In this document: positions 53,501 to 59,384 of the stretch, one piece after another | Numbering within the stretch: the stretch's first letter is position 1 | Layout: each line of letters opens with the position of its first letter | Assembly (NCBI GenBank): GCA_036768485.1 | Contig: JAVLUZ010000705.1 | Coordinates: 124,001 to 188,000 of the forward strand | Direction of reading: 5' to 3' | DNA length: 64,000 bases | Source of the DNA: Mermis nigrescens | Lineage: Eukaryota; Nematoda; Enoplea; Mermithida; Mermithidae | Translations under genes and position numbers: made by a program | Notes under the pieces: generated by a model | Seen by the model: the letters and a program-made list of their open reading frames with translations, nothing else | What the model was told of the DNA's origin: nothing | The model's database searches: none

Positions 53501-54042
53501 CCTAGAATTCGCGATTTTCTAAAAAATCTTAGAAAGGATGCTGGCTTAAAGCGTTTCTAGCTACCTGCTTGCTCAAAACCTTTCCACATTCTCAATTTTC
53601 GACTATATTTTGTCAAATTTGTTTGAATTTTTTCTCTGTTATTACGCTCTAGAAAGGTCGAGCATCGTCAGAAATGTCAAAAATTATGTTTTGTCGCGTA
53701 CATTACATTTTAGGACTCAAAAGAAGGCGCTTTAAAATTTTAACCCACCCCCAGAATCCCTATGATGTGCCTGTCAGGTGGGTCCGGTACACCGCTGCGC
53801 TAATGTCTCCAAATATCGCGCATTGTTACAGCTGTTTTAAAATTAGTTCATAATGAAAGAAAAGTCTCAAGGTATGTTTACTTCATTTAATATGATCGGT
53901 GCATTGTCATCGATATCCAAAACCGTTATGTTCAGATAAGCAACGACAGGGAGCTCGTCCACTGCGATAACGCGAAGTGAAAACGTTCGTTGGCTTGGCT
54001 TCAGTTCTTCGAAATCGATCGGTTTTGATAGGCTGATCAATC
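23368..54042 (-). CDS. Cadherin gene, partial (minus strand, eleven in-phase exons)
   Basis: Single-pass adhesion protein with extracellular cadherin (EC) repeats. Exons in gene order: 54042-53882, 52809-52666, 50921-50799, 49811-49625, 47878-47652, 44805-44608, 29467-29351, 28898-28790, 28235-27981, 27595-27516 and, tentatively, 23541-23368. All have AG/GT borders and matching phases, and the joined protein runs through consecutive EC repeats without a gap. Calcium-binding linkers degrade towards the C-terminus: DIDDNAP, then DSNDHNPVF, then ETPAFDEN, VIDDYSS and MEAKNNF. EC core motifs such as YFTLDEKTGDIHAKV and FLCMDSATGVLKT are clear. The 5' exons lie beyond the 54-63 kb mobile element and outside the window; transmembrane and cytoplasmic exons were not identified. 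One intron is 15.1 kb and holds another ORF on the same strand. The subfamily (Fat, Dachsous or CDH23/PCDH15-like) is not determined. Confidence 0.85.
24371..24608 (+). mobile_element. Family A MITE with 9-bp duplication
   Basis: Begins gtaggtgggcagcacc and ends cccacgcccaagtatg. Direct repeats gtcacttac flank it (24362-24370 and 24609-24617). Lies in a cadherin intron. Confidence 0.85.
24866..25126 (-). repeat. Family A copy, degraded
   Basis: Inverted family A element ending gatgcccacctatg, with the conserved gtggatagtgctcgacgaga block. Confidence 0.7.
25600..26470. repeat. Cluster of degraded G/C-run repeats
   Basis: Contains several family B and D motifs (aagcgccgaaaatttgaca, ccagaattagattttttgg, gaccggtcatgttgtacatc). 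No intact ends were recognised. Open frames on both strands here are non-coding. Confidence 0.5.
26471..27515. other. Cadherin intron without recognised repeats
   Basis: AT-rich. A short minus-strand frame near 26880-26950 reads ARGDEQIRFRVNAKIEENKA, which resembles an EC strand, but its phase does not fit the neighbouring exons. Confidence 0.4.
27516..27595 (-). CDS. Cadherin exon (post-EC segment)
   Basis: Acceptor ggcctgcag, donor gtgaag. Two leading bases complete an Asp codon split by the previous intron. It reads DVSLTDAISNINIKNSRD followed by TNEDVLFAY, resembling the start of another EC or a membrane-adjacent domain. Confidence 0.55.
27981..28235 (-). CDS. Cadherin exon (EC core and next linker)
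   Basis: Acceptor acattttcag, donor gtaatt. Completes a split Cys codon and reads GDRNRLFYIQKGNKISLARN, then KGNYELILSDK and RDHRIIIHIMEAKNN. This is the second half of an EC repeat ending in a degenerate linker. Confidence 0.8.
28790..28898 (-). CDS. Cadherin exon (EC first strands)
   Basis: Acceptor atcatttcag, strong donor gtgaga. Reads NYNSTIAVWSNGTIGFILAE then GNVSFDIA and joins in phase to the next exon as FDIACGDRNRLFYI, a typical EC order. Confidence 0.75.
29351..29467 (-). CDS. Cadherin exon (EC end, after the 15-kb intron)
   Basis: 39 codons, phase 0 at both ends; acceptor catattttag, donor gtaggc. Reads IVITARTESSSKNGSQIHRL then NIVIDDYSSEES. It joins directly to the exon ending at 44608 to give KESYSIVITA, the normal last strands of an EC repeat. 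This join is the evidence that one intron spans 29468-44607. Confidence 0.75.
30411..30677 (-). repeat. Family A copy in the 15-kb cadherin intron
   Basis: Inverted copy with cacacctgggcgtgaagg at the start and gtgccgcccacctatg at the end. Partial flanking similarity (ctcaccacc and ctcaactacc) may be a decayed target duplication. Confidence 0.7.
31557..31803 (+). repeat. Family A copy in the 15-kb cadherin intron
   Basis: Begins ggtgggcggcaccaaaattc and ends cccccacacccaggtgtg; retains the gatatccattggcatcaaa block. Confidence 0.75.
32553..33285 (+). repeat. Tandem dimer of a 345-bp repeat
   Basis: Two diverged head-to-tail units, each with tgccgaaatga, a tataatggcagaa-like block, a cgcgccgttttgaaaca-like block and ctaaaatcgctactatac. 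A single inverted copy lies at 43985-44410. Units start and end with 'gtacaaagacttttgg' type motifs. Confidence 0.75.
33352..34533 (-). CDS. Single-exon ORF of 393 codons inside a cadherin intron, unknown function
   Basis: An uninterrupted frame from ATG at 34533 to TAG at 33352, on the same strand as the host cadherin gene. Codon composition is noticeably more GC-rich than the surrounding intron. The N-terminal third is basic and Ser/Lys-rich (SIFKPKKRHVSKGNHVQK), the middle acidic, and the C-terminal half looks globular (DDELLIWIAGDGAK, then ELFWSVPVRFRDHALEVKL). There is no signal peptide or membrane segment in this frame. An acceptor-like ccccattcacag lies 5 bases before the ATG, so an upstream non-coding exon is possible. 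Splicing the cadherin phase-0 exon to that acceptor would give a different frame, so this is probably its own gene and not an alternative cadherin end. No family is recognised. Confidence 0.65.
   Translation of the reverse strand: MSSDALCDARANEKRHPTSIIGLTNFISGRFSIFKPKKRHVSKGNHVQKPESRKSIDSTKSTKIHDQCALERHRWKSAQAATHGISSLLAPTIHSLRFNDHLMCNDGLIRYNLRGPTRFDTIDSGIFSICDEENIDTFNDALLRVLCFDLNNNLNDSSLFDKNKDDVPLVQIPCDKTEPRRINLGYEAALRRKGTKLDTIDPEYDINFLLDSVSESKMVSCVFEVKDKGLSDLFKSFDDELLIWIAGDGAKTSGQVKSVAVCCELFWSVPVRFRDHALEVKLKDTLGRYLRYNNRVVWNKIDSISAKRGKLAIFPDSTVLEKCVSNNVCFVGSYRRHYDGFLPAEYRGRDVGDTIKQCRRKSRLDKTPWTMIGCESDTTILMLNLICLSFDKL
34660..37463. other. Intronic stretch upstream of the nested ORF
   Basis: AT-rich. 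It contains a degraded G/C-run repeat around 36620-36990 and a minus-strand frame at 36183-36386 that ends in a stop. No exon is supported by phase. Confidence 0.45.
37472..37998. mobile_element. hAT-type MITE (527 bp) with 8-bp duplication
   Basis: Terminal inverted repeats TAGGGCTCCCA at the left and TGGGAGCCCTA at the right are perfect over 11 bases. The 8-bp direct repeat ctaatgaa (37464-37471 and 37999-38006) is the size made by hAT transposases. The interior is AT-rich with tcctttttt motifs and no coding capacity. Confidence 0.88.
38371..38636 (+). repeat. Family A copy, joined to family E
   Basis: Begins cataggtgggcagcaacg, ends cccacgcccacgtgtgg, and directly abuts the family E copy at 38637. 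Confidence 0.75.
38637..38832. repeat. Dispersed repeat family E, copy 2
   Basis: Diverged match to 627-826, ending in 'aaccccctgttacatgta'. Confidence 0.65.
39714..40480. mobile_element. Element with 172-bp terminal inverted repeats
   Basis: Left arm 39714-39885 and right arm 40309-40480 are inverse copies of each other, nearly identical. They start actagcaaagaaaaatgctc and end at gtatattctgcggcc. The 423-bp centre shows no domain. No clear target duplication was found, so the ends or the class are uncertain. Open frames spanning the arms are not supported as genes. Confidence 0.75.
40785..40868. repeat. Three 26-bp near-palindromic units
   Basis: Three tandem copies of a unit containing CAATTTTCAAATTGAAAATT. 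Each unit is itself almost self-complementary, so single strands could form a row of small hairpins. Confidence 0.85.
41230..42560. repeat. Diverged tandem repeat of about 490 bp
   Basis: The block ggtcggattcgtaattttga / tattgctccgatatta recurs about 490 bp later (41730 and 42220). The segments around 'gtgtaaac' and 'ccataatgtttt' recur in the same order. Related 'gtgtaaact' fragments continue to about 43040. Confidence 0.65.
42561..43980. other. Intronic DNA with repeat fragments
   Basis: AT-rich, with scattered 'ttacac' motifs and a G/C-run remnant near 43780-43860. No supported exon. Confidence 0.4.
43985..44410 (-). repeat. Inverted single copy of the 345-bp repeat
   Basis: Reverse complement of the units at 32553-33285: gtacaaggtccgtttgtaca at one end, tttgtacatcgggataaatc at the other, and two aagcgccg motifs inside. 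Confidence 0.75.
44608..44805 (-). CDS. Cadherin exon (EC core)
   Basis: 66 codons, phase 0 at both ends; acceptor tgaaatttcag, donor gtaagt. Reads SDWISNIILYSVEAIEIDRK, then NIRYELASVGDYNYFTLDEK and TGDIHAKV, a textbook EC strand order. Confidence 0.85.
45398..45574. repeat. Family B repeat, left part (split by foldback 1)
   Basis: The left portion of a family B element, up to cttattttatga. Its right portion resumes at 47256 with tattttatga. Together they rebuild one continuous family B copy. Confidence 0.8.
45575..47255. mobile_element. Foldback element 1 with 17-bp minisatellite inverted repeats
   Basis: Left arm (about 45585-46340) is an array of CCCAACAGCCCCACCGT units. Right arm (about 46770-47245) is the inverse, GTGGGGCTGTTGGGACG. 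Variant units occur in the same order from both ends, for example an early unit with GCGCCACC, so the arms are true inverted repeats and not independent arrays. The 10-bp direct repeat tattttatga (45565-45574 and 47256-47265) is the target duplication. The core carries a family A-like repeat (46339-46620) and a short G/C-run segment. Long Pro/Gln/Ser or Gly/Leu/Trp frames here are translations of the array. Confidence 0.88.
46339..46620 (+). repeat. Family A copy in the core of foldback 1
   Basis: Diverged, starting cgttggcagcaagcaaattt and ending at cccccgacgcctattgg. It retains the cactatccattggaatcaaa block. Confidence 0.65.
47256..47472. repeat. Family B repeat, right part (split by foldback 1)
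   Basis: Continues the copy at 45398-45574 and ends cccccccagaatttctatgc / tgtgcatataagc. Confidence 0.8.
47652..47878 (-). CDS. Cadherin exon (EC end and start of next EC)
   Basis: Acceptor gcttcgcag, donor gttagg. The split codon gives Asn, then FLCMDSATGVLKT, YKFSIIASDHGSPNRW and a degenerate linker ETPAFDENLVF. Phase matches both neighbours. Confidence 0.88.
47940..48255. repeat. Family B repeat, first part (split by foldback 2)
   Basis: Starts cagcatcggaattctggggg and reaches ggggaaccctttaaac, where foldback 2 begins. The continuation is at 49193-49230 (ccttaaactacctccccca). Confidence 0.75.
48256..49192. mobile_element. Foldback element 2 with 18-bp minisatellite inverted repeats
   Basis: The left array (about 48270-48415) is built of gagcgacgctattcacaa units. 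The right array (about 49105-49188) is the inverse, gaatagcgtcgcgcttct. Near-identical direct repeats ccctttaaac and cccttaaac (48246-48255 and 49193-49201) mark the insertion. The core contains a family D repeat. Same design as foldback 1 but with an unrelated minisatellite. Confidence 0.75.
48751..49070. repeat. Family D repeat in the core of foldback 2
   Basis: Starts agatacactgcatagccgat, followed by two further gttagc/tcgatct units, and shares 'aaatgacctcaaaaactgg' with the copy at 20021-20248. Confidence 0.65.
49625..49811 (-). CDS. Cadherin exon (calcium-binding linker)
   Basis: Acceptor gttttccacag, donor gtgagt. Reads IVMKLIDSNDHNPVFDKSEY, a canonical EC linker, then FKFKAVDPDHGLNSLISYAL. 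Confidence 0.9.
50198..50520. repeat. Family B repeat in a cadherin intron
   Basis: Contains gaaatttttcacccccagaa and the gctctagaaagacggcgcat block. A short G/C-run repeat follows at 50515-50675. Confidence 0.65.
50799..50921 (-). CDS. Cadherin exon (EC second half)
   Basis: 41 codons, phase 0 at both ends; acceptor gtactttttcag, donor gtatgc. Reads DETTLEISLAPSIRLDYDID then KLTIQDGAKHTAHSH. It fills exactly the gap between the flanking exons. Confidence 0.85.
51155..52389. other. Cadherin intron, no gene
   Basis: AT-rich. It includes short pyrimidine-rich imperfect repeats near 51755-51990 (gattctcc, gtttctccg motifs) and nothing coding. Confidence 0.4.
52390..52555. repeat. Short G/C-run MITE-like repeat
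   Basis: Begins cacacatgggcgtgagggg and ends gtgctgcccatgtacgg, giving an inverted acatgggc/gcccatgt end pair. Closely related to family A ends but only about 160 bp long. Confidence 0.65.
52666..52809 (-). CDS. Cadherin exon (EC first strands)
   Basis: 48 codons, phase 0 at both ends; acceptor gatcataacag, donor gtaagt. Reads TLEAQMEESLVSGQTITNIL then DADTVGRNFQFKLIGHNSDY. The correct frame differs from the longest open frame across this locus. Confidence 0.88.
53463..53780. repeat. Family B repeat in a cadherin intron
   Basis: Starts tgatcatggaggtgtttcac and ends ccccagaatccctatgatg / tgcctgtc, with the gctctagaaaggtcgagcat block. Flanks gggttccgtac and gggtccggtac may be a mutated target duplication. 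Confidence 0.7.
53882..54042 (-). CDS. Cadherin exon (EC end, DIDDNAP linker)
   Basis: Acceptor ttttcttcaag, donor gtaaac. Reads ISLSKPIDFEEL then FSLRVIAVDELPVVAYLNIT and VLDIDDNAPIILNE, an unmistakable EC end. Only 68 bases of intron separate its acceptor from the mobile element upstream. Confidence 0.92.
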
Positions 54043-54110
54043 CTTGAAGAAAATTTAAAATAAAACAGCTCGCTTGCCTGAATTGAGGTCGTATTTACAT
54101 TCTCTATATA

Positions 54111-54116
54111 CATGTG
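54111..54116. other. 6-bp target-site duplication, left (CATGTG)
   Basis: CATGTG directly precedes the element's 5' AG. The same six bases follow the 3' CT at 63497-63502. Confidence 0.85.
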
Positions 54117-54526
54117 AGTAGTTAACCTTGTCTCCCTGGGCTGCAACACAAAGTATAACCAATGCTTAAGCATAGGCTGTGTTAAAGCATAGTCCTGTCT
54201 TGAAGCATAGGCAGTATACGTTGTGTTGCGGTCTAGGGGATGACGTCACACTATAGTTATCCTCAACTATGGGTATACTGGAGACTATTTTAAATTTGCG
54301 GATCAAGTGAACCAGGTATACTTTACACTACAGTAAGAGTACCTATTTAATGCAAGGGGATATACGAAAAATGGGGAAAGCTATCAGAATTTTATTTTTG
54401 GGGGATAACTATGAACACCACTTACCATACTAAATGCGTACAATATTCTAACTTGGGTATCACTTGACCAATTTACGCTTTACAATCGAGTAGTTTACAC
54501 CATATCATAAAACCGCTATAAATCAT

Positions 54527-54960
54527 GAACCAATGGCCGGATTGAGCTGAAATGTTCAGAATGTAAAGAATACATGTCAAAAATATTGTGTATGGAAAAT
54601 CGTGTACCGGCTCACTGTAGCTATGTTATAACACGTATTTTTTGAACCAATGGCCGGATTGAGCTGAAATGTTCAAAATGTAAAGACTACATGCCAAAAA
54701 TAATGTATATGGAAATTCGTGCACCGGCTTACTGTAGCTATGTTATAACACGTATTTTTTGAACCAATGGCCGGATTGAGCTTAAATTTGAGAAACAGCA
54801 TATACGCGAGACACAAATTCTTTGTACATTGTCTTACTGTAGGTATACTGTAGCTTTCTGGATTTTCTATATCTCACAAACTAACAGTCAAATAAAGCTG
54901 AAATTCAATAAATTAGATGTATATGAGTCAAAAATAACGTACGCAAAATATAGTGCATGG
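54527..54960. repeat. 117-bp tandem repeat, left arm
   Basis: Units start gaaccaatggccggattgag at 54527, 54644 and 54761, with a decayed fourth. They contain ttactgtagctatgttataa and acacgtatttttt. The mirrored copy lies at about 62660-63090 in the right arm. Confidence 0.85.
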
Positions 54961-55272
54961 GGTTACTGTAGGTATGCTACAACACGTATCTTTTAATTCG
55001 CCGAGCTGGAAATTTGAGAGATTTAACAAATACGATAGAACAGTGCACCAGAACTACTATAAGCAACATTTAGTAACCCATAGTGTGGAAAAGGTGGTTG
55101 TGAAAAAGGTTACAAAGGGTCCACAGTCTCGCACAGATCTCCCCCAACCCAAAGCTAGAGGATCACTCTGTAGACTGCAGATCTTTTGTATGAACACACT
55201 GAAAACGTGCATAATACTTAATAAGATTATGAGACAATAAAACATGAAGATACGGGTTTAACGAAAAAAATC

Positions 55273-55555
55273 AGATATATTTTGTAAGATTTGGGAATTA
55301 TTTTGTAAAATTTGGAAACTTTTTTGTAAAATTTGGAAATTATTTTGTAGAATTTGGAAATTATTTTGTAAAATTTGGAAACTTTTTTGTAAAATTTGGA
55401 AACTTTTTTGTAAAATTTGGAAATTATTTTGTAGAATTTGGAAACTTTTTTGTAAAATTTGGAAATTTTTTTGTAAAATTTGGAAACTTTTTTGTAAAAT
55501 TTGGAAACTTTTTTGTAAAAAATGGAAATTATTTTGTAAAATTCGGAAATTTAAA
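55273..55555. repeat. 21-bp tandem array, left arm
   Basis: About 13 units of ttttgtaaaatttggaaact plus one base. Because the unit is a multiple of three, long heptad-like frames (for example repeated FCKIWKL) open through it. Confidence 0.9.
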
Positions 55556-55564
55556 AGAAACAAA

Positions 55565-55689
55565 AGTTTGACTACCGTGGAGACCCATGAGTCAAATTTT
55601 GATGGGTCCCCTCGCCAGTGGACCAGATATTCGGTCTTATTACGTCGTCTCCGCGTTTTTAGATTGCTGATTATCAATAGCCTGCTCAA
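55565..55689 (-). pseudogene. Chromodomain fragment of a Polinton-type integrase, left arm
   Basis: Minus-strand frame reading SNLKTRRRRNKTEYLVHWRG then DPSKFDSWVS, a chromodomain core with the YLVHW...FDSW arrangement seen at the C-terminus of Polinton-type integrases. The rest of an integrase is absent upstream and the frame runs into the 21-bp array downstream. The right-arm copy is at 61850-61963. Confidence 0.6.
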
Positions 55690-55906
55690 TATACGGACAA
55701 AGTTCGCTCGGTTCTACCGGAAATCATGAGAATGAAATTGGGGCTTTCTATATAGGAGGCATAAAATGCCTCTATAAATGATCAACGAAATTTCGAATAG
55801 TAATTATATAAGTTGGATATCGCATTGTCTTGATCTCTCCTGGCATACCCATTGTTAGCTGGAGGAAAAAAAATTCATAGTTCGATATGTTTCTATGTAT
55901 TCTGCA

Positions 55907-56068
55907 GGCACGTAGCTGACCCTTCTATTTTGGGGGACCAACACCAATTTTGGGGTGGGGGGTCTAAGCCAAAAATAGCACAAAATAACGTGTAAAAAGT
56001 CCTATTTTTCCGTTTTTTTCTGAATTTTGGGGGGTCCGGACCCCGCCAGCCCCCCAACAGCTACGTGC
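55907..56068. mobile_element. Family C MITE inside the left arm
   Basis: Starts ggcacgtagctgaccc and ends caacagctacgtgc. The direct repeat gtattctg flanks it (55897-55904 and 56072-56079). It sits at the same relative site as the right-arm copy. Confidence 0.85.
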
Positions 56069-56249
56069 ATGGTATTCTGTAGTGTATGCAAGAAAAAGGA
56101 CGAAAGGTCCACAGTCTTCCAACAGATCTCCCCAAACCCTAAGCCAGAGGATCACTCAGTAGACTGCAGAACTTTTGTATGAAAACTAAGAAAACGTGCA
56201 TAATACTTAACAAGATTATGAGACAATAAAAAATGAAAATATGGGTTTA

Positions 56250-56328
56250 ACCAAAAATGAATAAAACAGCCTATTGCATCGTTCGGCAACCAAAAATGAA
56301 TAAAACAGCCTATTGCATCGTTCGGCTA
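56250..56328. repeat. 39-bp direct duplication
   Basis: Two adjacent copies of a unit starting aaccaaaaatgaataaaaca and ending gcatcgttcggc; mirrored at about 61200-61277. Confidence 0.85.
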
Positions 56329-56563
56329 AGTACTAAACTGGACGCATAAGTGTCAGGAGGGGTCTAGACCCTCCCAGCTTAATTAGAACTCAAAATTTTC
56401 CCTACGGATTCTTGAAAATTTAAGAGAAAGTTTCAAAGTTGATCAATCATACTAAGTGACCATAATTTATACTGATGGTTGCAAAAACGATATATTTCAT
56501 AGAAAAATACTAGACCTACCTAGGCACTGCTCTCTCAGTGTGTAGCAAATGTAAATGATAATT

Positions 56564-57861
56564 TTACCAGATAAAAAGCACAACTTTACAGGCATCAATA
56601 TTGCGCAATGTTATACAATTTGAAGATGAAAAATGAATTTCAGTCCATAACGGATTCAAGAACGCGGGCGATGATTCAAGGGCGTAATAATTAACTTTCG
56701 AAAACAAAGTTTCCACGAATTGTTCAAATCGATTGCGATTTATATATCCTAAATCGTAATGACGAAATATAACTGTACAAGTCTGACGACGATCAGTAAA
56801 TATATCAATTAAATCCATAAGGCTTCCGAAAAAATTGTCATCATGATTCGAACAGACGAACCATATAGATAAAACTTCAAAGCGTTTGGCATCATAGAAA
56901 AAACTTCGAACCGCGTGTTTATCGCTATCGAAAAAACCCAAACTTCTTATACACAGTTCGCGCGGATTAAAATACTTTAAAATGCGGTAAAAGTCCATAT
57001 CTAAATCGATTGAATGCAGACACAATTTTTGCAGCAAATGACGATACGAAGGTATCCAAGAATCACTAAATAAAGTTACTAGTTTCAATTCGACCGTCTT
57101 TTGGTTGCAATCGTCCATCAGATAGGGCTCGAGGATTTCGCCACCCCAGTATTCCATAATTCGCATGTTTCGTAACACCAATTTCGATGGGTTGCATACC
57201 TTAAGTATCTTCTTCAACAGCCGATTCTCTTCGCCACTAAGATAGATCGTTGCAAGCTGCTTGTATATGTTTATTTCGATGGTAGGATCGCCTTAAGAGA
57301 AAAAGTACCAAAAATAAATTATATGTATGAAAAAGAGTGATACCAACGATAAAAAACTAATAAATTAGTCATAAATAAATGGTTTACATTTATTTTTATT
57401 GTATATTCTTATTTGTTTCCATGCACATATATTATTTTCATACAAGCAAAACATGACATGGGTGCATACCCTGTAAAGGCTGCAAATGAGGGTCGTGTGT
57501 TGGATTTCCAGGGTTTTACTGGATGGCCCATTGCTCAAATGTTGCGCCGTAAAAATCGCTGACAAAAACCGTGATTGCCAAATGTGTTGCAACGGGCCAT
57601 CGTTGCTGACGCTCCAAAATTTTCCGCCAATCCTTGCATACACGCTCAATGCGCATACGGCTGGTAAAGTCGAGGTAACTGAATATTTGTGCGTGCAGTT
57701 CGGACGGTAGACTGTCGAATGTTGCTGAAAATTCACATGGAATCAGAAATAAATGAATACAGTGCGTATTGCATCACAAATATTATATTTGAATAAATTT
57801 ACATATAGATATCTATATAAATTTGCATACCTAAACTAACGCTGTCGTTCGTGTAATCCAT
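56564..57861 (-). pseudogene. F-box protein gene, left-arm copy with a nonsense codon
   Basis: Exons 57861-57831, 57724-57470 and 57291-56564 correspond one to one with the right-arm gene. In exon 2 the codon for Tyr80 (TAC on the right) is TAA (57516-57518), which truncates the product just after the F-box. Exon 3 is otherwise open. It has several amino-acid differences from the right copy (for example Ile for Val in DFYRxLKYF) and a 10-bp deletion near the end that replaces the last residues with ACKVVLFIW. Transcription would run outward towards the cadherin exon, on the cadherin coding strand. A truncated F-box product is possible. Confidence 0.85.
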
Positions 57862-58363
57862 GATAAAAATGATAATTTAGAGAGCAAAACTATCCAACCG
57901 ACCAAACAGCTCAAGACACAAAGTCCTGAGTGATATTTTTCATTTCGTTGTGCCTTATATACCCTGTTTTTCAACTTCTCTTACACTCTCTCGCCTTATT
58001 GGTGCTGGCAAAAAGCCAATTCTAAGATGTCATACATTGTACATTTTAATTTTTCCTCTATTCCTACCTTATATACCCCCTTTTTTATCCCTCTTACACC
58101 CTCTTTTCTTATTGATGCCGGCAAAAAGCCATTTTTATGATGCTTTCACCTGCAAAAGTTTCAAATTAGGTAACAGTTTTTTGCTTCTTTCGTATAATTG
58201 ATTTGCCCCAGAATACCCAGTCTTGCTATTATAATACAAGTTTTTCAATGTTCTATCCATTTTGGTTATATTAAATTAACCTAATAACAATACTTATAGA
58301 TGAATGAGCAGGATTTTTTATCTTATTTTTTTGGGGGGGAGGATTTATATTTCGTTTATTTTT

Positions 58364-58726
58364 TTAGGTTTTATATTTTTTAATCATAAATAATACTTTA
58401 TAATTCAATTTTTCCTTTTCTTTCTCCAAATCTTGGGCTATATATCGCCTTATAACGCTGTTCCCCGCATCCTGAGACGCTCGGTTATATTCTATACATC
58501 TTGGACACATTTGTACAGTAAAATATGTACGTCCTGAATTTGTTTCAAAACAATCTTTTTCCGAACTGGCTCTTTGACAATAAAAACATAATTGAATCAT
58601 GAGAGGAAACATCGGCCGTTCTAAGTTTCGCCCACAAAGAGCTATTGGCGGTCTAATCGACCTGCCATACGGCTTCCTTCCCTCATCACCAAATGGACGT
58701 TTCTTTATTTCATTCACTTCCTCCAT
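58364..58726 (-). CDS. 120-residue zinc-ribbon-like protein
   Basis: Intronless ORF in the core. It has a basic N-terminal third (KRPFGDEGRKPYGRS), then C47-x2-C50 (CFYC) and C74-x2-C77 (CPRC) spaced like a zinc ribbon, with an additional Cys59 in the loop. A charged helical C-terminus rich in Lys and Glu follows (AQDLEKEKEKLNYK). Zinc ribbons of this spacing occur in transcription factors such as TFIIB and TFIIS and in viral late transcription factors; no specific family is recognised. The gene lies 40 bp downstream of the TBP-like ORF on the same strand, so the two may be co-expressed. A role in transcription is inference from pattern and neighbour. Confidence 0.65.
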   Translation of the reverse strand: MEEVNEIKKRPFGDEGRKPYGRSIRPPIALCGRNLERPMFPLMIQLCFYCQRASSEKDCFETNSGRTYFTVQMCPRCIEYNRASQDAGNSVIRRYIAQDLEKEKEKLNYKVLFMIKKYKT

Positions 58727-58766
58727 CTTTGAAAGGATTCATATTATTTAGGAAAAGTATTCATAT

Positions 58767-59324
58767 TTATAGACTTTTGCCTACATATTTACTCTGAGTC
58801 ACCAGATCGTTTATTAATAGATTTGCTCGAATGAGATTACGCCTAGTTTTAGCACCAGTAAGAATAATTTTTCCAGATGTATAAATTAGAGCTGTTACAC
58901 CAAAATTGTTAAGCCGATAGGTGAGAGCTGGGAATAACTCTGGTTCGTAAAGGCTGTATTTCCTATTCCGATAATAAAACTTTGTTAGATCAATTTGAAA
59001 CGGAACACTGAAAGAGCCTACAAAGTTATTGATTTTGACAGCTACATGATGCGCTATATTAAAACCTAAACTTTTTAAAATTTCTTGGATTTTTCTGACC
59101 GCTTTTTCCACTTCTTCTTCCGTTTTTGCGCCTAAACATACCATTTTGCCCGATTTAAATAACAATACCGTTATTTTTGGTTCTTTTAATTTTAAACTTA
59201 AACCTGGAAACCGACCCGGCTTATACTTGATCCGATCAATGTTTTTCTCTGCTATTAAAGATAAATTTAATTTACATCTCAAATTCGCCGACCCAATAAT
59301 ATTACAAACGATTAAACCTGCCAT
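58767..59324 (-). CDS. Divergent TATA-binding protein (TBP core, two repeats)
   Basis: 185-residue intronless ORF that covers the saddle-shaped TBP core and almost nothing else. Repeat 1 spans about residues 4-88: NIIGSANLRCKL, then YKPGRFPGLSLKLKEPKI, LLFKSGKMVCLGAK and IQEILKSLGF. Repeat 2 spans about 94-175: INNFVGSFSVPF, then YEPELFPALTYRL and LIYTSGKIILTGAK. Of the four phenylalanines that kink TATA DNA, three are kept (Phe39, Phe56, Phe131) and the fourth is Tyr148. Asn8 and Asn100, at the central minor-groove contacts, are kept. One Thr of the paired TGAK motifs is Leu64 (LGAK); the other is kept (Thr156). It should act in the nucleus at promoters. Cellular TBP usually has a variable N-terminal extension; this one has none. 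The start is the only ATG before the core. Confidence 0.87.
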   Translation of the reverse strand: MAGLIVCNIIGSANLRCKLNLSLIAEKNIDRIKYKPGRFPGLSLKLKEPKITVLLFKSGKMVCLGAKTEEEVEKAVRKIQEILKSLGFNIAHHVAVKINNFVGSFSVPFQIDLTKFYYRNRKYSLYEPELFPALTYRLNNFGVTALIYTSGKIILTGAKTRRNLIRANLLINDLVTQSKYVGKSL

Positions 59325-59384
59325 CCTTTAGGACATAAAACTGTCACACTGATTAAAATGCATATTGCGTAGCATCATAAAAAT

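Larger units (their letters stand above)
54117..58144. repeat. Left inverted arm
   Basis: Inverse copy of 59371-63496. It differs by scattered substitutions, fewer 21-bp units, a 10-bp shorter F-box 3' end and a nonsense codon in the F-box gene. The inner edge is set where ...ttttatgatgct stops matching. Confidence 0.92.
58145..59370. other. Unique core of the palindromic element
   Basis: 1,226 bp not present in the arms. It carries two minus-strand intronless genes 40 bp apart; the 200 bp on the left is AT-rich with a T7G8 run and has no gene. Confidence 0.85.

Noticed and set aside
54953..55240. 95-residue frame kept in both arms (also 62373-62660)
   Set aside because: The arms are recent copies, so shared openness is expected. 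Both differences between the copies change amino acids, and no domain is seen.
55258..55560. Heptad-like open frames (FCKIWKL / QKSFQIL) in the 21-bp arrays
   Set aside because: A repeat unit divisible by three keeps frames open by chance. The array is non-coding; only the chromodomain part beside it looks like protein.
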